DNA of 64,000 nucleotides from Mesorhabditis belari (lineage: Eukaryota; Nematoda; Chromadorea; Rhabditida; Rhabditidae): positions 372,001 through 436,000 of the forward strand of contig CAUEEP010000935.1 of NCBI GenBank assembly GCA_958450365.1, written 5' to 3'. The position numbers and the translations under genes were made by a program. This document shows, one piece after another, positions 58,431 through 64,000 of this stretch; the first letter of the stretch is position 1, and every line of letters begins with the position of its first letter. The notes beneath the pieces were generated by a model. That model searched no databases and was not told the origin of the DNA. It worked only from the letters and a program-made list of their open reading frames with translations.

Positions 58431-59052
58431 ATCTTCATTTTATTGAGTCTACCAAATATTGAGATTATTCTGTTCCTATTTGCTGAAATATAAAATACTT
58501 CTACTGGATAAAAACCTAGCCAAATTCGAGGTCAAGAAAATAGTTCTCTTAGGCCTTTCTTTTTCTTTTCTTGACCCTGAAACTTTCCGTGTTTCCCCAC
58601 AATTAGTCACTTGTTGTTTATCTTGATTCTCTTTCATCTTGATCTTGATTCTCACTATTCTCATGTAAGTTAAAAATAGTTTTTTCTTCTTTTCTTTGTT
58701 TTACTATAGTAAATTGGTTTTAAAAATTGAAACTTTGTTTTCTTTAGAATCTTTTTTATTAGATTTTAGATAGAATTAGAATCTGTTTTTAAAGCAATTA
58801 TCTTTTAAATTTTGTTCTTGATAACTAAAAATCGGTCTCGAACAAACAAATTTTTTGAAATCCATAGAATCTCTTTCATTTTATTGTTCGCTTTTTGAAT
58901 AAAACCGATCAGCAATCGGATTTTGCGTGAATCTCTTCAAAAAAACCACAAAAAAACAGTCACAAATATTTTTTGCTTTCTGCAAATTTTTGAATTCCGT
59001 CTAGGTAACACATTTTTTAGTAAAAATCGAAAAGTTTTTTTTGGTTTATATT

Positions 59053-59672
59053 TGGAATGTTTTTCAAAAATTACTTGCTATTTTTAGAATTAGAAATTAG
59101 AAACATATTTTGCTATTCTTTTCTATTTTTGCACAAACTTATGCTTTCTTCTTTAACGATCTTTACTTTTCCTTCGTTTCTTGGGGTTGGGACAAATGCG
59201 ATTTTTTTTGCGCACCTGGACATTTGCGCACCTTTTTTTGCTGGAAAAGGCCTTAAGAAAGGTCGTAGAGCTTCAAAAATGTTTTCATACAAGGGAATCG
59301 TATGCGTAGATTCCGAATTTCGACAAATCAGACCTCGCTGACACGTCAAATTTGGGCTAAAAGGCAAAAGCTACGCAACTTAACGCTTTTCCGCAGTTTT
59401 TAGCCTTTTAGCCCAAATTTGACGTGTCAGCGTGGTCTGATTTGTCGAAATTCGGAATCTACGCATACGATTCCCTTATATGAAAACATTTTTGAAGCTC
59501 TACGACCTTTCCTAAGGCCTTTTCCAGCAATGGAATGTTTTTCAAAAGTACTTGTTATTTTTAGAATTAGTAATTAGAAATTGCTAAATTAAAAACATAT
59601 TTTGCTATTCTTTTCTATTTTTGCACAAACTTATGCTTTCTTCTTTAACAATCTTTTCTTTTCTTTCGTTTA
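59053..59672. mobile_element. Foldback element, family A, copy 3, truncated and flanked by a 130-bp duplication
   Basis: The element runs from GGGGTTGGGACAAATGCGA (59183) to TTTTCCAGCAA (59530), where the second arm breaks off. 59053-59182 and 59531-59672 are direct copies of the same flank (TGGAATGTTTTTCAAAA to CTTATGCTTTCTTCTTTAAC), the right one with a 14-bp insertion. Confidence 0.85.
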
Positions 59673-59723
59673 TTTCGTTTATTTCGTTTCTTTTATGTTT
59701 TCTGAAAGATTCATTGAATTCTC

Positions 59724-59740
59724 TTGTATTTCAGGAGATG
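59724..59740 (+). promoter_or_regulatory. Splice or trans-splice acceptor just before the receptor start codon
   Basis: TTGTATTTCAG ends at 59734 and is followed by GAG and then ATG at 59738-59740. A strong acceptor three bases before the start fits SL1-type trans-splicing or a non-coding 5' exon further upstream. No in-frame coding exon was recognised upstream. Confidence 0.6.
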
Positions 59741-62700
59741 TCCTCCTCAACAAATGGGACTGAATCACTCGATCCAGGTGGAGGAAATGAAATATCGAGA
59801 AAATGGATGATTGATTCGTCTCTTCTTGATGATACACAACAGCCAACGGTCTTTGATCTATCCGAACAAAATGAGCAAGACTTTGGAGATCTTCTTCCGC
59901 CATCCGTTGTGGTTTGTTACTTTTTACTTTTTACACTTTTTACACTTTTTACACTTTTTACTCTAACTTCAATCTCATTCATTGCTCAATCTTCATTCTT
60001 TGCTTTCAGGAGATTCTCTCACAAACGAATTACTTCGGTTTACTTCTTGTCTTCATTCCGATCATTACGATTCTCGGGAATCTTCTCGTCATTGTCTCAG
60101 TGCTTCGATTTCGGGTAAGTAATTTTATCACGTATTTTAAGCTGATCAAATAGATTCTAAATAATAGACTATGCAAGTCATTTGGAAATATTTCGAAGTA
60201 TAATATTTACTATACTGTGAAATAAAAATCCTTAACAATTGGTTAGTTTTCGTCATCTTTTTTTAACGATCTTTAACGATTTTTCTAAAAAAAACGCGCA
60301 TAAAAGCAATTGTTAAGCAATTTGTTCTTAGAAAACGCGACAGATGAAAGATTAAAGAAAGATGACGACAATTTCAAGAAAATTAACCAATTGTTGAGTG
60401 TTTTTGCTTCGCAGTAGAATGATTATCATTATCAGATCATTATCATATCGGAATGATTATCATAATCAACTCAAATAGATTCTAAAAGTCCTTTCTTTTA
60501 GGCCCTGCACAGTGCGATCAATTTTCTGATTCTCGGCCTTGCGGTAGCTGATCTTCTGGTGGCACTTTTTGTGATGCCCTACGCTGTTTATGTACATGTG
60601 AGTTGAAAATTTTGGGGTAGGCTAGTTTCCGCAACTGGGTCGTTTGCGCAACTCGCCATAACTTTCTTCTAAGTGGACCAATCTTTATGATTTTTGTTTC
60701 ATTTTGTAGATCTCAATAAGTGCAACAAAATGAAACCAAAATCATTGGTCCACTTAGAAGAAAGTTATCGCGAGTTGCGCAAAAAAAGTTGCGGAAACTA
60801 GCCTACCCCTCAATTTCAAATTGTCTCAATTGTCGCGTAGGCGTGACGGACAGACAGACGGACGTTTTATTTTTTGTATATAGTAGATTAACTAACGCGA
60901 GCTTTTTAGAATTTCTTAAAGAGTAATTTGTAAATAAATAATAGGACTTTTTGATAAAATAGATCAATTGGTTCATCATTTATTTAAAAAGTTATCTTTA
61001 AAAAAAGCGGACAAGACTTTTCGGTCAATCTAATAGGATAAAAGGTGCTAAAATGCAATGAAGTAAGATGTTAAAGATCAATTTGCACATTATTTGTTGG
61101 TGGGGGCAAAAAAAGAATCACGGAACAATAAACTCTTTCCTCTAGGTACAAAACGGTGAATGGTTTCTGGGAAATTTGATGTGTGATATTTACATGGCGA
61201 GTGATGTCGCCTGTTCAACTGCCAGCATTCTACTCTTGGCTGTCATTTCTTTTGATAGGTAAGATTGTAAGATGATTTTTATTAGAATTTATGTTGTTGA
61301 ATTAGCGTTAGAATATTCTCTTTTTAGGTATCGAGCCGTTTCTCGTCCAATTCAATATTCACGACAAGCGCAAAACATCAAAAGAGTTTTTGTGATATTG
61401 GGCATTATTTGGATGATCTCTGTGCTGGTGGCAAGTCCAATGGTTTTGGGTGAGTTTTGAAAACATTTGAGAATTTTAGGATTTTGTTTGAACATCTTGA
61501 AAACATTTGAGAATTTTAGGATTTTGTTCTTGAAAACATTTGAGAATATTTGTAATTTTGATTTAATAAAGTAGAGTAAGGAATGAAAGAAAAAAGAAAG
61601 ATTGCCGGAGAAGGGATTAAACCCTCGAGAGATACTTTAACCACTGAGCTATCGGGTACCTTCTCGTCAGAGAAGAAAGAGGAAATACAAGGGAGATACA
61701 ATTCAGGCATGAACACTCGGCCGGCAAATGCGAATCCATTGGAGTGTCGGTTTTACAATGCGGCTTTTTCAATAGGGTCAGTTGATCTCTCATCTTTCTC
61801 ATTCAATTTCTCTATCCCAATTTCAGTTCTTCAATCATTTCCTTTGTAATTCCTTGTGTTCTCGTGCTTTTCGTCTACATTCGAATCATGTTAGCGTTAA
61901 AGAAAAGAGAAAAAGCGGCAAAAATGAGACGGATAAGTCAACTGCAACAACACTCGACAACAAGGTGAAACAAAATTGATAGAAAACTTTTCTTAACATT
62001 TATAAATGTTAAAGAGATTCAGTACATGCAGTTTCATCACTCTAAATGTAGATTTATAAAATTTTCATCTAACTTGATAAGTTTGTATTTAAAAGTTACT
62101 TGCAAATGCAAAAGTTTGTTTGTTAGGATCCAAATGTACTAAAGATTTTGATTTAAAGCTAACTAAAGCTATCTAAAGCTATCTAAAGCTATCTAAAGCT
62201 ATCTAAGCTATCTAAGTTATCTAAGCTATCTAAGTTATCTAAGCTATCTAAGCTATCTAAGCTACCTAAGCTATCTAAAGCTATCTAAAGCTATCTAAGC
62301 TATCTAAGTTATCTAAGCTATCTAAAGCTCTAAGCTATCTAAGCTATCTAAAGCTATCTAAAGCTATCTAAGCTATCTAAAGCTATCTAACTCGTTAATC
62401 TTACAAAGAAATTTCTTTTCAGTTCTGTACGACAAACTGGTAGTGGTGAAGAAGAGGAAGCGGGAAGAATTGTTGCGGGACCAGGTTCGGAAATGAATTT
62501 TTTAAAAAGAATCTTTCGAAATCTTCGCCCGTGAACTCTATGGGTTTCTTATTTTGAATTTCAATGAAAAGAAAAATACTTTAATCAACTCAAAATCGAT
62601 CATTTGAACATAGAGTTCACGCCTCCGAACTCCCCTCTTTAACATAAGCCTTTTACTGCTTTTTGACTTGCTTTTTTTGTTGCAAACATTTTCGAAAGCT

Positions 62701-64000
62701 GAGGAATTTCTGGGTTGATTTTATTGAGCAACTTGCAAACAAAACCAAAAACAAACCAAGAAATTTCTCTGCAAAACTATCTCTAATTTTGCTTTTACTA
62801 ATAGGAAAGACGAAAATTTACGTCAATTTTTACCCATTGTCGTCAAATTTTTACATTTTAAGCTTGCTTTTTTGATTTTAAAGTCCCTTGTGTAGTTATT
62901 GAAAACGCCAAAAAAACTGTTGTGAATTTGAATGTTCCAAAGTGATCAAAAGTTGTCTAAAAAGTTTAAAGCATTGGTTTATTGGTAGTAAAATAGCTCT
63001 GATTAAACGTTTAAGCGTACAATTAGTCATTTACTAAGCGAGTTTTCATCTTTTGGTGCAATTTGACCGATTAAGATGTGCTTTTGGAACAAATCTGGCG
63101 TATCGAAATGATTATGGGACATTTGATACGCGCCTCGCCCCTTTTCCCATCAGCAATTCAACTTTGAGCTCAAATTTCTTGGTGGTTGAGCTGTTCAATT
63201 TAAATAGTTTTTGTACCAATCGATAGAGAAAGACTTGGCAAATCTAATGATACCAAGAAAGTTTAAATTAGATAGCCCAACACCAAGAAATTTGAGCTTA
63301 AAGTTGGATTGCCAATGGCAAAGGGGGCGGGGCGACGGACCTTTTATACGCGCCCCGCCCCTTTGCCATTGGCAATTCACCTTTGAGCTCAAATATCTTG
63401 CTATTGACCTGTTCAATTTAAATAGTTTTTGTATGAATCGACAGAGAAAGACTTGGCGCATCTAATGATACCAGGAAAGTTTAAATTATACAGCTCAACA
63501 CCAAGATCTTTGAGCTTAAAGTTGGATTGCCAATGGCAAAGGGGGCGGGGCGCGTCCGATAACCTATCAAAATCCGATCTTGTTAACATTGGAAACCACA
63601 GCTTTGTTTGGTTTTTCCCCAATTTCTCATTCATCTCATCCCTCCAATCCCCATTTTATTTTTTACAATAGTGTTTGTTAAGCAGTGAACGTGATGATGT
63701 TGGCTCTTCCATCGATGTCACGTCGAATGAGACGATACGAGAGACACCAAAAAGCAATTCAACAAGCAGGTCGTTCAAATCGATTGCGGAGTAGAGATTC
63801 GCGAAGAAAAGGAGCGAGGAGAAGATCCTCATCGAGAAGATTTGACGATGATGATGATGTGATGGATGAGATTGAAATGGAATTATTAGAGGGGGAAACA
63901 CGAGACGATCAGCTATGGCACACGAGAGAGTCTCTTTGTGCCCCGATTCCCCCTCAACCACCGCTCTCAATTCATCTCTCATCCACAGCAACAGCTCCTT
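59738..64000 (+). CDS. dop-2: D2-like dopamine receptor (class A GPCR), 3' partial
   Basis: Membrane receptor for dopamine, expected to act through Gi/o. Exons: 59738-59911, 60010-60114, 60502-60597, 61146-61258, 61328-61449, 61707-61776, 61827-61964, 62423-62484, 63686 to window end; phases join, about 398 residues. Residues 1-58 form an extracellular N-terminus with an NGT glycosylation site. TM1 has [14 protein letters not shown]2 has [16 protein letters not shown]3 has the amine-binding aspartate in [14 protein letters not shown], preceded by the disulfide cysteine (LMCDIY); FDRYRAV is the DRY motif; ECL2 has the partner cysteine ([10 protein letters not shown]); TM5 has [10 protein letters not shown] with the catechol-binding serines in the D2 spacing. 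The third loop is long, basic then acidic, and runs off the window. The split between dop-2 and dop-3 is not secure; D2-like is. Confidence 0.88.
60614..60809. mobile_element. Foldback MITE, family G, copy 2, in a receptor intron
   Basis: GGGGTAGGCTAGTTTCCGCA to its complement, 196 bp, arms with TTGCGCAACTCGCCATAAC. It lies in the intron between TM2 and TM3 exons. Confidence 0.88.
60848..60891 (+). repeat. SINE-like tail fragment
   Basis: GACGGACAGACAGACGGACG then TTTTTTGTATATAGTAGATT, the same ending as the element at 6173-6428 but without a tRNA-like head. Confidence 0.6.
61610..61670 (-). other. tRNA-like sequence in a receptor intron, GGTACC family, copy 3
   Basis: Minus strand: GGTACCCGATAGCTCAGTGG then GAGGGTTTAATCCCTTC. 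It is shorter than a tRNA (about 55 bases) and clearly related to 19827-19910. Confidence 0.55.
62155..62393. repeat. Minisatellite AAGCTATCTA in a receptor intron
   Basis: About 23 units of AGCTATCTAA(AG), 10-11 bp. Confidence 0.93.
63118..63556. mobile_element. GC-capped palindromic elements, two in tandem, in a receptor intron
   Basis: Units at about 63125-63345 and 63345-63555 with caps TATACGCGCCCCGCCCC and GGGGGCGGGGCG. They sit 130 bases before the acceptor of the last visible receptor exon. Confidence 0.82.

Noticed and set aside
63656..63991. Minus-strand frame of 111 codons
   Set aside because: It is antisense to the receptor exon, has no matching splice sites, and the plus-strand frame fits the receptor.

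Overview
The window looks like a nematode chromosome. It is AT-rich, has many short introns with TTTCAG-type acceptors, and carries two recognisable genes, both on the plus strand. Between and inside them lies a dense load of foldback elements, mariner remnants, non-LTR retrotransposon ends, tRNA-like repeats and minisatellites. The species cannot be named from the sequence; a rhabditid nematode is my inference.

Gene 1 (1327 to 26927, 5' end outside the window) is a CCDC88-family protein (Girdin/DAPLE; the C. elegans member is GRDN-1). I traced 39 exons by hand with intact reading-frame phase, about 1,420 residues. They start inside the N-terminal HOOK domain, pass through a long coiled coil with family signatures, and end in a C-terminal tail with two PPPY motifs and a terminal YGCI that resembles the PDZ ligand of vertebrate DAPLE. 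A competing 3' end at 21190, with its own AATAAA, predicts a short isoform without that tail. One intron inside the HOOK domain is 10.5 kb long.

Gene 2 (59738 to beyond 64000) is a D2-like dopamine receptor. It has TM1 to TM5, the aspartate of TM3, the DRY motif, the TM5 serines and the start of a long third intracellular loop. It is cut by the window end. Its first exon sits right behind a splice acceptor, which suggests SL trans-splicing or a non-coding first exon.

From 26928 to 59730 I see no convincing host gene. Contents in order: a 528-bp mariner-ended element, a DDE transposase fragment, a nested repeat cluster (28.7-31.0 kb), a TGTAGACTAT-type minisatellite, a foldback (32.6 kb), a 484-bp mariner deletion derivative (34.4 kb), a non-LTR RT end between 150-bp inverted arms (35.9-37.0 kb), a second 528-bp element (37.5 kb), an RT end carrying a 12/36-bp minisatellite (38.4-39.5 kb), double MITEs (40.4 and 49.7 kb), a 390-bp foldback (41.6 kb), AT-rich minisatellites (42.3-45.1 kb), mosaic duplications (45-47.5 and 51 kb), GC-capped palindromes (48.5 and 55.2 kb), a 15-bp minisatellite (52.8 kb), a terminal-inverted-repeat element with a tRNA-like core (54.1 kb) and a foldback (57.7 kb).

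The two genes have no evident operon link (33 kb apart). Their shared feature is that related foldback elements sit in introns of both. I found no clearly new protein system. The most unusual things are at the DNA level: the tRNA-cored element with paralogous empty sites, the foldback with a 9-bp target duplication, and the minisatellite that grew inside a reverse-transcriptase reading frame.
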